The notes beneath the pieces are model-generated. The model worked only from the letters and a program-made list of their open reading frames with translations. It ran no database searches and was not told the origin of the DNA. A DNA stretch of 55,333 nucleotides from Rhodoferax sp. (lineage in GTDB: Bacteria; Pseudomonadota; Gammaproteobacteria; Burkholderiales; Burkholderiaceae_C): contig JARLJH010000044.1 of assembly GCA_031291305.1 (NCBI GenBank), positions 1-55,333 on the forward strand. The letters are read 5' to 3'. Both the position numbers and the translations under genes were made by a program. How positions within the stretch are numbered: the stretch's first letter is position 1; the number at the start of each line of letters is the position of its first letter. Shown one piece after another: positions 16,517 through 26,286 of this stretch.

Positions 16517-19500
16517 ATGACTGACATGCATTTGCACCCGGAAAAGGGCTTTAACCTGTCGCGCTGGGCGCTGGAGCATGCGCCGCTGACGCGGTTTTTG
16601 ATGATCGTGCTGATGGTTCTCGGCGCGGCCAGCTACTTTCAGTTGGGTCAGGACGAAGATCCGCCGTTCACTTTCCGGGCCATGGTGGTGCGCGCGTATT
16701 GGCCGGGCGCCAGTGCCCAGCAGGTGGCCGAACAGGTCACCGACAAGCTGGAACGCACGTTGCAGGATGTGCCTTACGCCGACCGGATTCGCAGTTACTC
16801 CAAACCGGGTGAGTCACAAATCATTTTCGAAATCAAGGACTACGTGCGCGGCGCCGAGGTGGCTAACGTCTGGTACCAGACGCGAAAAAAGATTGGTGAC
16901 ATGAGTTACACGCTACCGCAAGGCGTGCAAGGGCCGTTTTTCAACGATGACTTTGGCGATGTGTTTGGTGTGATCTACGCATTGCAGGCGCCAGGCTTCA
17001 GTTATGCCGAGGCCAAGACTTTTGCCGACGACGTGCGCCAGCAGCTGCTTCGCGTGCCTGACGTGGCCAAGGTGGAGCTGTTTGGTGATCAGGACGAAAA
17101 ACTGTATGTCGAGATCTCGCAAAAGCGCCTGGCGGAACTTGGTCTGGACATGAACGCGGTGCTGGCGCAGCTTAGCCAGCAAAACGCCATTGAATCAGCC
17201 GGTGCCGTGCAGACACCGCTGGACATGGTGCAGGTGCGGGTGGCGGGTCAGTTCAAGGCCATTGAGGACCTTGCCGCGATGCCGATTCGTGCTGCAGGCT
17301 ATGGTTCGGGTACCGGTGCGGCTGCCAGGCAGTTCCGTCTCGGTGACATTGCTGAGATCAAGCGTGGTTATGTTGATCCACCCACGGTGAAGGTGCGTTT
17401 TCAGGGTCATGAAGTGGTTGCACTTGGCGTGTCCATGGCCAAGGGTGGCGACATCATCGCGCTTGGCAAGGCGCTGGCAGCGACGGTCAAACGCATTGAA
17501 AAGACGCTACCTGCGGGTGTCACGCTGGCGCAGATCCAGGACCAGCCCAAATCGGTGGCGAATTCAGTGAACGAATTTGTCAAGGTGCTGATCGAGGCGA
17601 TCGCGATTGTGCTGGCAGTCAGTTTTCTGAGCCTGGGGCTGCACAAGCGCCCCGGCGTGCACCCCTTGTTCAGGCGCTGGACGCTGGACATGCGCCCCGG
17701 TCTGGTGGTGGCGATCACCATTCCGCTGGTGCTGGCGATGACGTTTCTGGCCATGAACTACTGGGGCATCGGCCTGCACAAGATTTCGCTGGGTTCGCTG
17801 ATCATTGCCCTCGGTTTGTTGGTGGACGATGCCATCATTGCGGTGGAAATGATGGTGCGCAAGATGGAAGAGGGCTATGACAAGGTGCGTGCTGCCACCT
17901 TCGCCTACGAGATCACCGCCATGCCGATGCTCACCGGCACACTCATTACCGCCACCGGCTTTTTGCCAATTGGTATTGCCAGGTCGATGACGGGTGAATA
18001 CACCTTTGCGATTTTTGCCGTGACGGTGATTGCGCTGTGTCTGAGCTGGATCGTGTCAGTGTATTTTGTGCCCTATATGGGGGTGCGCCTGCTCAAAGTG
18101 CCGCCGCATGTGGTAGCACACGCCGAAAGTGGTGCTGTGTTGGAAAGTGGCGAGGTGCATGACATGTACGACACGCCGTTCTACAACTGGTTTCGCCGCG
18201 CAGTGAATGCCTGCGTGCGTCGACGTTGGGTCACCATCGCCGTTACGCTGGGGATGTTTGTGGCGGGATTGATTGGTATGACCCAGGTGCAAGAGCAGTT
18301 TTTTCCTGATTCCGTGCGTCCGGAAATTACGGTGGATTTGTGGTCACCCGAGGGTACCGCTTTTGTCAGTACCGAAGAAGTGGCCAAACGCGTGGAGGCA
18401 CGCCTGCTGAACGAGCCAGGTGTCGAGTCGATTGCGCAATGGGTAGGTTCTGGTGTGCCCCGTTTTTACCTGCCGTTGGATCAGATTTTTACGCAAACCA
18501 ATGTGTCGCAGATGATCGTATTGCCCAAGGATTTGCAGGCACGCGAGGTGTTGTTACACAAACTGCCGACGATCTTGGCGCAGGAGTTTCCTGAAGTGCG
18601 TGGCCGGGTCAAGCTGTTGGCCAACGGGCCACCGGTGCCGTATCCGGTGCAGTTTCGGGTGATCGGTCAGGACCCGCAGGTTTTGCGGGCACATGCGGAC
18701 GAGGTCAAGGCCGTTATGCGGCAAAGTGCCCATACGCGCGGCGTGAACGACAACTGGAACGAGTCCATCAAGGTGATGCGTCTGGAAGTGGATCAGACCA
18801 AGGCGCGCGCACTGGGTGTGACCAGTCAGTCGATCGCACAGGCCGCCAAGACCATCTTGAACGGCACGACCATCGGTCAGTTTCGCGAGGGTGACAAACT
18901 GATCGGCATCGTGCTGCGCCAGCCACTTGATGAGCGCAACGCCATCACTGACATCGCCAATGCGTATCTGCCGACGGCTTCCGGTCAGTCTGTGCCGTTG
19001 ACACAGATCGCCAAGCCGGTCTTTACCTGGGAGCCCGGCGTGTTATGGCGCGAGGGGCGTGACTACGCCATCACCGTGCAAAGCGACATTGCAGAGGGGC
19101 TGCAGGGTGCCACGGTGACCAATGAACTGCTGCCCAAGCTCAGGGCACTGGAAGTCCGTTGGGGGCAAGCTGGGCAAGGTGATTACCGCATTGAGGTGGC
19201 TGGTGCTTCAGCTGAAAGCGCCAAAGGCTCAGCGGCTATCGTGGCGGGCATTCCCATCATGCTGTTCATCACCTTCACGCTGCTGATGTTGCAATTGCAC
19301 AGTTTCAGCCGCGCCGTGTTGGTGTTTTTGACCGGCCCACTCGGAATCACTGGGGTTGCGGCCGCTTTGTTGCTGCTGAATCAGCCGTTTGGCTTTGTGG
19401 CGCTCTTGGGGGTGATTGCGCTCATGGGCATGATTCAGCGCAATTCGGTGATTTTGATCGATCAAATCGAGCAGGACCGTGCCCGGGGTGTGCCCGCTTG

Positions 19501-19717
19501 GGAAGCTATTGTCGAATCGGCGGTGCGCCGACTGCGTCCGATTGTGTTGACGGCCTCCGCGGCTGTGCTGGCCATGATTCCCCTGTCACGCTCGGTTTTC
19601 TGGGGGCCAATGGCGGTGGCGATCATGGGTGGGCTGATGGTGGCCACGGTGCTGACTTTGCTGGCGTTGCCCGCCATGTATGCGGCCTGGTTCAGGGTGA
19701 CACCACAGAGCAAGTAG
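16517..19717 (+). CDS. RND efflux transporter permease
   Basis: A 1066-residue inner-membrane proton-driven pump of the AcrB/HAE family. The first transmembrane helix is at about residues 27-45 (TRFLMIVLMVLGAASYFQLG), followed by QDEDPPFTFRAMVVRAYWPG, typical of the subgroup close to multidrug and solvent pumps. The proton-relay helix is recognisable in GLLVDDAIIAVEMMVRKMEEG, and the second membrane half ends with PIVLTASAAVLAMIPLSRS. Start ATG 16517 follows GAGG; an upstream in-frame start at 16469 would overlap the adaptor gene. A rho-independent terminator lies at 19807-19837. Drug or metabolite specificity cannot be inferred. Confidence 0.95.
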   Translation: MTDMHLHPEKGFNLSRWALEHAPLTRFLMIVLMVLGAASYFQLGQDEDPPFTFRAMVVRAYWPGASAQQVAEQVTDKLERTLQDVPYADRIRSYSKPGESQIIFEIKDYVRGAEVANVWYQTRKKIGDMSYTLPQGVQGPFFNDDFGDVFGVIYALQAPGFSYAEAKTFADDVRQQLLRVPDVAKVELFGDQDEKLYVEISQKRLAELGLDMNAVLAQLSQQNAIESAGAVQTPLDMVQVRVAGQFKAIEDLAAMPIRAAGYGSGTGAAARQFRLGDIAEIKRGYVDPPTVKVRFQGHEVVALGVSMAKGGDIIALGKALAATVKRIEKTLPAGVTLAQIQDQPKSVANSVNEFVKVLIEAIAIVLAVSFLSLGLHKRPGVHPLFRRWTLDMRPGLVVAITIPLVLAMTFLAMNYWGIGLHKISLGSLIIALGLLVDDAIIAVEMMVRKMEEGYDKVRAATFAYEITAMPMLTGTLITATGFLPIGIARSMTGEYTFAIFAVTVIALCLSWIVSVYFVPYMGVRLLKVPPHVVAHAESGAVLESGEVHDMYDTPFYNWFRRAVNACVRRRWVTIAVTLGMFVAGLIGMTQVQEQFFPDSVRPEITVDLWSPEGTAFVSTEEVAKRVEARLLNEPGVESIAQWVGSGVPRFYLPLDQIFTQTNVSQMIVLPKDLQAREVLLHKLPTILAQEFPEVRGRVKLLANGPPVPYPVQFRVIGQDPQVLRAHADEVKAVMRQSAHTRGVNDNWNESIKVMRLEVDQTKARALGVTSQSIAQAAKTILNGTTIGQFREGDKLIGIVLRQPLDERNAITDIANAYLPTASGQSVPLTQIAKPVFTWEPGVLWREGRDYAITVQSDIAEGLQGATVTNELLPKLRALEVRWGQAGQGDYRIEVAGASAESAKGSAAIVAGIPIMLFITFTLLMLQLHSFSRAVLVFLTGPLGITGVAAALLLLNQPFGFVALLGVIALMGMIQRNSVILIDQIEQDRARGVPAWEAIVESAVRRLRPIVLTASAAVLAMIPLSRSVFWGPMAVAIMGGLMVATVLTLLALPAMYAAWFRVTPQSK

Positions 19718-19806
19718 GCGGGCCTGCAGCTTCTCGGCATTTATGAAGTGAGGTTGGTCTCGGGATGGTTGTGTGTCAGGTTAAAATCCACGGCTAACCA
19801 ATTTCT

Positions 19807-19837
19807 GGGGGCGGTCTTTACCAGCCCCCTTTAATTT
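19807..19837 (+). terminator. Rho-independent terminator after the RND operon
   Basis: GGGGGCGGT-CTTT-ACCAGCCCCC forms a strong hairpin with one bulged A, followed by TTTAATTT. It ends directly before the tRNA-Leu gene, isolating it from the efflux operon. Confidence 0.8.
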
Positions 19838-19924
19838 GCGCGGGTGGCGAAATTGGTAGACGCACCAGGTTTAGGTCCTGACGCTGGCAACAGTGTGGGG
19901 GTTCGAGTCCCCCCCCGCGCACCA
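19838..19924 (+). tRNA. tRNA-Leu (anticodon UAG)
   Basis: An 87-nt tRNA with acceptor stem GCGCGGG/CCCGCGC, D-arm sequence TGGCGAAATTGGTAGA, anticodon loop containing TTTAGGT, a long class II variable arm and T-arm GGGGGTTCGAGTCCCCC. The CCA end is encoded. The tig start codon is only 22 nt downstream, so the tRNA and tig are probably on one primary transcript. Confidence 0.97.
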
Positions 19925-19946
19925 CTCATATTTTTGGAGATGAAAG

Positions 19947-21263
19947 ATGGCCGTTGCTGTAGAAACTCTTGAGAAGCTCGAACGCAAGATGACGTTGAGC
20001 CTGCCCCTGGACACCATTCAATCGGAAGTGAACGCGCGCCTGAAAAAGATGGCTCGCACCGTGAAGATGGACGGCTTCCGTCCGGGCAAGGTTCCGATGA
20101 GCGTGGTGACACAGCGCTACGGCTACTCGGTCCAGTATGAGGTCATGAATGACAAGGTGGGTGAAGCGTTTTTCAATGCGGCCAATGACGCGCAGCTGCG
20201 TGTGGCTGGTCAGCCCAAGATCAATGAAAAAGACGGTGCTCCTGAAGGTGAACTGGCGTTCGAGGCTGTGTTTGAGGTCTATCCGGATGTCAAGATTGGT
20301 GACCTGACGACGGCTGAAGTTGAAAAAGTTACCACCGAAGTGTCTGAGCCTGCTATTGAAAAAACTCTTGATATCCTGCGTAAGCAGCGCCGTACTTTCT
20401 CTCAGCGTCCGCATGACGCGCAAGCCGTTGCTGGCGACCGTGTGACCGTTGATTTTGAAGGGAAAATTGACGGTGAACCCTTTGAAGGCGGTAAGGCACA
20501 AGACTTTCAGTTCATTTTGGGCGATGGTCAGATGCTCAAAGAATTTGAAGAAGCGACACTGGGTCTGAAGACTGGCGAAAGCAAGACTTTCCCGTTGGCT
20601 TTTCCTGCGGACTACCATGGCAAGGATGTCGCAGGCAAGACTGCTGACTTCATGGTCACGGTCAAGAAGATCGAAGCCGCGCACTTGCCTGAAGTCGATG
20701 GTGCTCTGGCAAAGTCGCTGGGTATCGAAGACGCAAGCGTTGAAGGGCTGCGCGCCGACATCAAGAAAAACCTGGAGCGTGAAGTCAAGTACCGCTTGCT
20801 GGCGCGCAACAAAACGGCTGTGATGGACGCTTTGGTGGCCAAGGCTGAATTGGACTTGCCGAATGCTAGCGTGCAGGCTGAAATGGCCCGCTTGCTCGAA
20901 GGTGCGCGCGCTGACCTCAAGCAACGCGGCATCAAGGACGCTGACAAGGTTACGATTCCAGATGACGTGTTTCGTCCCCAGGCTGAGCGTCGCGTACGTC
21001 TGGGTCTGGTGGTTGCGGAACTGGTGCGTGCCAATGGCCTGCAAGCCAAGATGGAGCAGATCAAGGCTCATGTGGACGAATTGGCTGCCAGCTATGAAAA
21101 ACCTGCTGAAGTGTCCCGCTGGTATTTCAGCGACAACAAGCGCCTGGCTGAGGTGGAAGCCATCGTGCTTGAAAACAATGTGACTGACTTCGTGCTTTCC
21201 AAGGCTCAGGTGACTGAAAAAGTGGTCGGCTTTGACGAATTGATGGCACAAAACCAGGCGTAA
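19947..21263 (+). CDS. tig: Trigger factor (ribosome-associated chaperone, peptidyl-prolyl isomerase)
   Basis: Trigger factor binds the ribosome exit tunnel and folds new chains. The 438-residue product has the ribosome-docking signature GFRPGKVP (residues 47-54), a central FKBP-type isomerase domain ([20 protein letters not shown] and [20 protein letters not shown]), and the helical chaperone domain to the end. The start has GGAG at 19936-19939, seven bases away. It is followed by a terminator-like hairpin and then clpP and clpX, the usual tig-clpP-clpX-lon order. Confidence 0.97.
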   Translation: MAVAVETLEKLERKMTLSLPLDTIQSEVNARLKKMARTVKMDGFRPGKVPMSVVTQRYGYSVQYEVMNDKVGEAFFNAANDAQLRVAGQPKINEKDGAPEGELAFEAVFEVYPDVKIGDLTTAEVEKVTTEVSEPAIEKTLDILRKQRRTFSQRPHDAQAVAGDRVTVDFEGKIDGEPFEGGKAQDFQFILGDGQMLKEFEEATLGLKTGESKTFPLAFPADYHGKDVAGKTADFMVTVKKIEAAHLPEVDGALAKSLGIEDASVEGLRADIKKNLEREVKYRLLARNKTAVMDALVAKAELDLPNASVQAEMARLLEGARADLKQRGIKDADKVTIPDDVFRPQAERRVRLGLVVAELVRANGLQAKMEQIKAHVDELAASYEKPAEVSRWYFSDNKRLAEVEAIVLENNVTDFVLSKAQVTEKVVGFDELMAQNQA

Positions 21264-21283
21264 ATCGCTGACATTGTCCAAAT

Positions 21284-21330
21284 TGGGGCTTGGGTCTGGC
21301 TTGTGGTCAGACAATCAAGCCCCATTTCAT
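21284..21330 (+). terminator. Terminator or attenuator between tig and clpP
   Basis: TGGGGCTTG (21284-21292) pairs with CAAGCCCCA (21316-21324), and an inner stem GTCTG/CAGAC extends the hairpin. A T-rich stretch (TTTCATTT) follows. The tail is not a perfect T-run, so some read-through into clpPX is likely. Confidence 0.6.
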
Positions 21331-21346
21331 TTGCTGGCTTGTTTTT

Positions 21347-21376
21347 TTGGCTACAGTAGGGCCAGTTTTTGATAAT
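21347..21376 (+). promoter_or_regulatory. Candidate sigma-70 promoter for clpPX
   Basis: TTGGCT (21347-21352) and GATAAT (21371-21376) separated by 18 bp, 26 bp before the clpP start. It lies just after the tig hairpin, as expected for an independent clpPX promoter. Confidence 0.5.
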
Positions 21377-21401
21377 TAACCCCAACCTTCGCGGGAGTGC
21401 A

Positions 21402-22001
21402 ATGGACATACAGAATCTGGGCATGGTGCCCATGGTGATCGAGCAATCAGGCCGTGGTGAACGCTCTTACGACATTTACTCACGTCTGCTCAAGGAGCGA
21501 GTGATTTTTTTGGTTGGCCCGGTCAATGACCATGTTGCCAATCTGGTGGTCGCACAGTTGCTGTTCCTGGAGAGTGAAAACCCTGATAAGGACATTTCCT
21601 TCTACATCAACTCGCCTGGCGGTTCTGTGAGTGCCGGTATGGCGATTTATGACACCATGAACTTCATCAAACCTCAGGTGTCCACCCTGTGTACCGGCAT
21701 GGCTGCCAGTATGGGTGCGTTTTTACTGGCTGCCGGGGCCAAGGGTAAGCGGTTTTCCTTGCCCAATTCCAAGGTCATGATCCACCAGCCCTCGGGTGGC
21801 AGTCAGGGTCAGGCGACTGAAATCGAGATCCAGGCGCGAGAAATTCTCAAAACCCGTGAGCAACTCAATAAGATTTTGGCCGAGCGCACCGGGCAGCCGC
21901 TGGAGCGTATTGAGCGTGACACCGAGCGCGACTACTACATGTCCGCTGAGGAATGCAAGGAATATGGTCTGATTGACCAGGTTATCTCCAAAAGGGCGTA
22001 G
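21402..22001 (+). CDS. clpP: ATP-dependent Clp protease proteolytic subunit ClpP
   Basis: A 199-residue serine protease that forms the tetradecameric barrel fed by ClpX or ClpA. The catalytic triad is visible as Ser103 ([12 protein letters not shown]), His128 (MIHQPSGG) and Asp177 ([11 protein letters not shown]), with the spacing found in E. coli. The ATG at 21402 has GGGAG at 21393-21397. An upstream in-frame start at 21369 would overlap the -10 box and is not favoured. clpX begins 5 bp after the stop. Confidence 0.97.
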   Translation: MDIQNLGMVPMVIEQSGRGERSYDIYSRLLKERVIFLVGPVNDHVANLVVAQLLFLESENPDKDISFYINSPGGSVSAGMAIYDTMNFIKPQVSTLCTGMAASMGAFLLAAGAKGKRFSLPNSKVMIHQPSGGSQGQATEIEIQAREILKTREQLNKILAERTGQPLERIERDTERDYYMSAEECKEYGLIDQVISKRA

Positions 22002-22006
22002 TTCAC

Positions 22007-23269
22007 ATGGCCGAAAAAAAAGGCTCCTCCGGCGAAAAGACGCTGTACTGTTCGTTTTGCGGCAAAAGCCAGCATGAAGTTAAAAAACTGATTGCCGGCC
22101 CGTCGGTTTTTGTATGTGATGAGTGCATTGAACTTTGCAACGAAATCATTCGGGACGAACTTCCTCTCACCACAGAGACCGCTGGCTCTGGCGACTTGCC
22201 AACGCCTGCGGAAATCAAGGCCAATCTAGACAACTATGTCATTGGCCAGGAACCCGCCAAGCGCATTCTGGCGGTGGCGGTTTATAACCACTACAAACGG
22301 CTTAAACACCAGGAAAAGTCCTCCAAGGACGATGTAGAACTGTCTAAAAGCAATATTTTGCTGATCGGTCCTACGGGGTCCGGCAAGACACTGCTGGCGC
22401 AGACTCTGGCGCGCATGCTGGACGTGCCCTTTGTCATGGCGGATGCCACTACGCTGACGGAAGCGGGCTATGTGGGCGAGGATGTTGAAAACATCGTCCT
22501 CAAACTTCTGCAAAGCTGCAATTACGAGGTGGAGAGGGCACAGCGTGGCATTGTCTATATCGATGAGATCGACAAGATTTCCCGCAAATCCGACAATCCG
22601 TCGATCACACGTGACGTTTCGGGCGAAGGCGTACAGCAGGCGCTGCTCAAGTTGATTGAAGGCACCATGGCCAGCGTGCCGCCTCAGGGCGGGCGTAAGC
22701 ACCCGAATCAGGACTTTGTACAGGTTGACACCACCAACATTTTGTTCATTTGCGGCGGTGCGTTTGCCGGTCTGGAAAAAGTCATTGACAACCGCACCGA
22801 ATCGTCAGGCATAGGTTTTGGTGCAACGGTCAAGAGCAAGCAGAATCGAAGTCTGACCGATGTGTTCAAAGAAGTTGAGCCAGAGGATTTAATCAAGTTT
22901 GGCTTGATTCCGGAATTGGTAGGGCGTATGCCGGTGGTGGCGACTCTTGGTGAACTCAGTGAGGAAACCTTGGTTCAGATCCTGACCGAGCCGAAGAATG
23001 CGTTGGTCAAACAATATGGCAAGTTGTTCTCCATGGAAGGGGTCGATCTCGAAATTCGGCCCGCTGCTTTGAAGGCAATTGCCAAAAAGGCGCTGGCCCG
23101 TAAAACCGGTGCCCGTGGCTTACGCTCCATTCTTGAATTGGCGCTGATTGACACGATGTTTGACTTGCCGAACTCGTCCAATGTGGAAAAAGTGGTGCTT
23201 GACGAATCCACTATTGAGGAGAACAAGGCGCCTTTGCTTGTTTACCGTGAAGTTGCCAAAAAGGCTTGA
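22007..23269 (+). CDS. clpX: ATP-dependent Clp protease ATP-binding subunit ClpX
   Basis: A 420-residue AAA+ unfoldase that recognises tagged substrates and feeds them to ClpP. The N-terminal zinc finger has Cys15, Cys18, Cys37 and Cys40. Walker A is GPTGSGKT (121-128) and Walker B is IVYIDEID (182-189). The pore motif GYVGEDVEN and sensor regions follow. It is coupled to clpP and separated from lon by a 127-bp gap with a heat-shock-type promoter. Confidence 0.98.
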   Translation: MAEKKGSSGEKTLYCSFCGKSQHEVKKLIAGPSVFVCDECIELCNEIIRDELPLTTETAGSGDLPTPAEIKANLDNYVIGQEPAKRILAVAVYNHYKRLKHQEKSSKDDVELSKSNILLIGPTGSGKTLLAQTLARMLDVPFVMADATTLTEAGYVGEDVENIVLKLLQSCNYEVERAQRGIVYIDEIDKISRKSDNPSITRDVSGEGVQQALLKLIEGTMASVPPQGGRKHPNQDFVQVDTTNILFICGGAFAGLEKVIDNRTESSGIGFGATVKSKQNRSLTDVFKEVEPEDLIKFGLIPELVGRMPVVATLGELSEETLVQILTEPKNALVKQYGKLFSMEGVDLEIRPAALKAIAKKALARKTGARGLRSILELALIDTMFDLPNSSNVEKVVLDESTIEENKAPLLVYREVAKKA

Positions 23270-23343
23270 TTTGGTGTGCCTTTGTTTGCCTGTTGGCAAT
23301 ATAGAAGTTTTGTGGCTTGCAGATAATAAGAACAAGCAGCTTG

Positions 23344-23371
23344 CTTGAAAAATAGGCAAGCCTCTCCATAT
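23344..23371 (+). promoter_or_regulatory. Sigma-32 (heat-shock) type promoter of lon
   Basis: CTTGAAA (23344-23350) and CTCCATAT (23364-23371) with a 13-bp spacer match the RpoH consensus CTTGAAA / CCCCATnT with one mismatch. The element ends 25 bp before the lon start codon, so the leader would be short. Confidence 0.7.
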
Positions 23372-23396
23372 CGACTGGGTAACAAGAGGAATTTTT

Positions 23397-25838
23397 ATGT
23401 CTGTGTATACCCCTTTGCCTGCCGATCTGTTTGATTTACCACTGTTGCCGTTGCGCGATGTGGTTGTGTTTCCGCACATGGTCATCCCCCTGTTCGTCGG
23501 CAGGCCCAAGAGCATCAAGGCGCTGGAAGCTGCGATGAACTCTGATCGGCGCATCATGCTGGTGGCGCAAAAGGCTGCTGCAAAGGATGATCCGCTAGTC
23601 ACCGACATGTTTGATGTTGGTTGTATCTCCACCATTTTGCAAATGTTGAAATTGCCAGATGGAACTGTCAAGGTGTTGGTGGAGGGGCAGCAGCGCGCTT
23701 TGGTTACCAAAGTGGAAGATGGCGAGTCTTATTTTGTCGCTAGCGTGACACCGGTCGAAGTCGTTGGCGATTCTGAGACCCAGCCAAAAAACAAGGCAAG
23801 CGAAATTGAGGCGTTGCGCCGCGCCGTCATGCAGCAGTTTGACCAGTACGTCAAACTTAATAAGAAAATTCCGCCAGAAATTCTGACGTCGATCTCCAGC
23901 ATTGACGACCCAGGCCGTATGACGGACACCATCGCGGCCCACCTGCCTTTGAAGCTCGATGCCAAGCAAGCCGTGCTGGAACTCTCCAGCATCAAAGATC
24001 GGCTGGAGAACTTGTACGGGCAAATTGAGCGTGAAGTTGATATCTTGAATGTTGACAAAAAGATCAGAGGCCGGGTCAAGCGCCAGATGGAGAAAAACCA
24101 GCGCGATTTCTATTTGAATGAGCAGGTTAAAGCCATTCAAAAAGAATTGGGAGAGGGAGAAGATGGAGCCGACATTGAAGAGATAGAGAGAAAGATCAAG
24201 GCTGCAAAGATGCCCAAGGAGGCGTTGAAAAAGGTGGAGGCAGAGGTCAAGAAGCTCAAGCTCATGTCACCCATGTCTGCCGAAGCCACAGTGGTGCGTA
24301 CTTATATCGACGTGCTCATCGGTATGCCGTGGTCGGTCAAGACCAAGATTAAACACAACCTAGCCAATGCTGAGGTTGTATTGAATGAGGACCACTACGG
24401 GCTGGATAAGGTCAAGGATCGTATTCTTGAATACCTTGCGGTACAACAACGTGTGGACAAAGTCAAAGCACCCATCCTGTGCCTGGTGGGTCCTCCGGGT
24501 GTGGGTAAAACATCCTTGGGGCAGTCGATCGCCAAGGCAACTGGGCGCAAATACGTACGCATGGCGTTGGGTGGAATGCGCGATGAAGCCGAAATCCGTG
24601 GCCATAGGCGCACCTATATTGGAGCTATGCCTGGCAAGGTGTTGCAGAGTTTGTCGAAGGTTGGGACGCGTAATCCCTTATTTCTTCTGGACGAAATCGA
24701 CAAATTGGGAACTGATTTTCGGGGTGACCCATCTAGCGCTTTGCTAGAAGTTTTGGATCCGGAGCAGAACCACAAGTTTGGTGATCACTATGTGGAAGTC
24801 GATTTTGATCTCAGCGATGTGATGTTTGTGGCGACCTCCAACTCCATGAATATTCCGCCAGCGCTATTGGATCGAATGGAGGTGATTCGCTTGGCGGGTT
24901 ATACCGAAGACGAAAAAACCAACATCGCCGTCAAGTACCTGTTACCCAAGCAGCTCAAGAATAATGGTGTCAAAGAATCTGAGCTGTTGGTGACTGAAGA
25001 AGCGGTGCGTGACATCGTTCGTTATTACACCCGTGAGGCGGGTGTGCGGTCTTTGGAGCGAGAAATTTCCAAAATTTGCCGTAAGGTGGTCAAAGCTCTG
25101 CAACTCAAGAAGATGAGTGGGATGGCGACTGTGACTGGTGAAAATCTGAATGATTTTCTGGGTGTGCGCAAATATGACTATGGTCGTGCTGAGAAGAAAA
25201 ATCAGGTGGGTCAAGTGGTTGGCCTGGCTTGGACCGAGGTCGGCGGAGATTTGCTGACCATTGAAGCAGCCATGATGCCTGGCAAGGGTGTGATCACCCG
25301 CACAGGGTCTTTGGGTGACGTCATGAAAGAGTCGGTGGAGGCAGCTCGCACAGTGGTTCGCAGTCGATCACACCGACTGGGTATCAAGGACGAATTTTTC
25401 GAGAAGAAAGATATTCACATTCACGTGCCTGATGGTGCAACACCCAAGGATGGCCCTAGTGCCGGTGCTGCCATGACCACTGCCTTTGTTTCCGCCATGA
25501 CTGGTATCCCTGTGCGTTGCGATGTGGCGATGACTGGAGAAATCACTCTGCGTGGCGAGGTAACAGCCATTGGTGGTCTGAAGGAAAAATTGTTGGCTGC
25601 ATTGCGTGGCAATATTAAGACGGTGTTGATCCCAGAAGAAAATGCCAAAGACTTGCAGGACATTCCGGAAAATGTCAAGAATGGTCTTGAGATTGTGCCG
25701 GTACGCTGGATTGACAAGGTGCTTGAGATCGCTCTTGAGCGCATGCCCACCCCCTTGCCTGAAGATGAGCCCGTGGCGGCCACGACATCTGAAGTTGTGA
25801 TAGGTTCCGGACAAACCTCAGATGCGGTGAAACACTAA
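23397..25838 (+). CDS. lon: ATP-dependent protease Lon
   Basis: An 813-residue LonA protease that degrades damaged and regulatory proteins. The N-terminal substrate domain (LPLLPLRDVVVFPHMVIPLF) is followed by the AAA+ module with Walker A GPPGVGKT (365-372) and Walker B FLLDEIDK (429-436). The protease domain has the catalytic Ser688 in KDGPSAGAAM and Lys731 in GGLKEKLLAA. An AGAGGA ribosome-binding site lies at 23385-23390. The stop is 63 bp upstream of the tRNA cluster. Confidence 0.98.
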   Translation: MSVYTPLPADLFDLPLLPLRDVVVFPHMVIPLFVGRPKSIKALEAAMNSDRRIMLVAQKAAAKDDPLVTDMFDVGCISTILQMLKLPDGTVKVLVEGQQRALVTKVEDGESYFVASVTPVEVVGDSETQPKNKASEIEALRRAVMQQFDQYVKLNKKIPPEILTSISSIDDPGRMTDTIAAHLPLKLDAKQAVLELSSIKDRLENLYGQIEREVDILNVDKKIRGRVKRQMEKNQRDFYLNEQVKAIQKELGEGEDGADIEEIERKIKAAKMPKEALKKVEAEVKKLKLMSPMSAEATVVRTYIDVLIGMPWSVKTKIKHNLANAEVVLNEDHYGLDKVKDRILEYLAVQQRVDKVKAPILCLVGPPGVGKTSLGQSIAKATGRKYVRMALGGMRDEAEIRGHRRTYIGAMPGKVLQSLSKVGTRNPLFLLDEIDKLGTDFRGDPSSALLEVLDPEQNHKFGDHYVEVDFDLSDVMFVATSNSMNIPPALLDRMEVIRLAGYTEDEKTNIAVKYLLPKQLKNNGVKESELLVTEEAVRDIVRYYTREAGVRSLEREISKICRKVVKALQLKKMSGMATVTGENLNDFLGVRKYDYGRAEKKNQVGQVVGLAWTEVGGDLLTIEAAMMPGKGVITRTGSLGDVMKESVEAARTVVRSRSHRLGIKDEFFEKKDIHIHVPDGATPKDGPSAGAAMTTAFVSAMTGIPVRCDVAMTGEITLRGEVTAIGGLKEKLLAALRGNIKTVLIPEENAKDLQDIPENVKNGLEIVPVRWIDKVLEIALERMPTPLPEDEPVAATTSEVVIGSGQTSDAVKH

Positions 25839-25901
25839 CAAGGTTTTTTGAATTTTCTGAAATACAAGCCAAACTTTGGGTTATACTCATGGGCTTGCAA
25901 C

Positions 25902-25977
25902 GCGGGAATAGCTCAGTTGGTAGAGCGCAACCTTGCCAAGGTTGAGGTCGAGAGTTCGAGACTCTTTTCCCGCTCCA
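25902..25977 (+). tRNA. tRNA-Gly (anticodon GCC), first copy
   Basis: A 76-nt tRNA: acceptor GCGGGAA/TTCCCGC, D-arm AGCTCAGTTGGTAGAGC, anticodon stem-loop ACCTTGCCAAGGT (GCC) and T-arm GAGAGTTCGAGACTC, with encoded CCA. A TATACT at 25882-25887 may be its -10 box. A hairpin with 8-bp arms GATGCAAA/TTTGCATC (25989-26010) lies between this and the second copy. Confidence 0.97.
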
Positions 25978-26013
25978 TAGGTTTAATAGATGCAAATCTT
26001 GGTTTGCATCCAC

Positions 26014-26089
26014 GCGGGAATAGCTCAGTTGGTAGAGCGCAACCTTGCCAAGGTTGAGGTCGAGAGTTCGAGACTCTTTTCCCGCTCCA
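26014..26089 (+). tRNA. tRNA-Gly (anticodon GCC), second copy
   Basis: Identical over all 76 bases to the copy at 25902-25977. The two are 36 nt apart and should be processed from one transcript. A terminator-like hairpin follows at 26095-26124. Confidence 0.97.
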
Positions 26090-26094
26090 TATTT

Positions 26095-26124
26095 AAAAAG
26101 GGAAGCATGGCTTCCCTTTTTTCT
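26095..26124 (+). terminator. Terminator after the tRNA-Gly pair
   Basis: AAAAGGGAAGC-AT-GGCTTCCCTTTTTT: a near-perfect stem, A-rich before and followed by a T-run, the classic rho-independent form. The tRNA-Cys gene starts 11 bp later. Confidence 0.8.
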
Positions 26125-26134
26125 AGCAGGTTTT

Positions 26135-26208
26135 GGCGCGATAGCAAATCGGTTATGCAACGGATTGCAAATCCGTCTAGCCCAGTTCGACTCTGGGTCG
26201 CGCCTCCA
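26135..26208 (+). tRNA. tRNA-Cys (anticodon GCA)
   Basis: A 74-nt tRNA: acceptor GGCGCGA/TCGCGCC, anticodon stem-loop CGGATTGCAAATCCG (GCA) and T-arm CCCAGTTCGACTCTGGG, with encoded CCA. A terminator-like hairpin follows at 26236-26268. Confidence 0.96.
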
Positions 26209-26235
26209 GACGACGGAGCTGAAATAGGCTCATGT

Positions 26236-26268
26236 AAGCCTCGCAAGTTCAATGTGCGGGGCTTTTTT
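26236..26268 (+). terminator. Terminator after tRNA-Cys
   Basis: AAGCCTCGCA pairs with TGCGGGGCTT around a short loop, and a T-run follows. It separates tRNA-Cys from tRNA-Leu(UAA). Confidence 0.7.
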
Positions 26269-26286
26269 GTTTCACAATACAGCTGT

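Noticed and set aside
19926-21314. 462-codon minus-strand frame opposite tig
   Set aside because: Antisense to trigger factor and longer than tig only by chance; His/Phe/Gln-rich with no motif.
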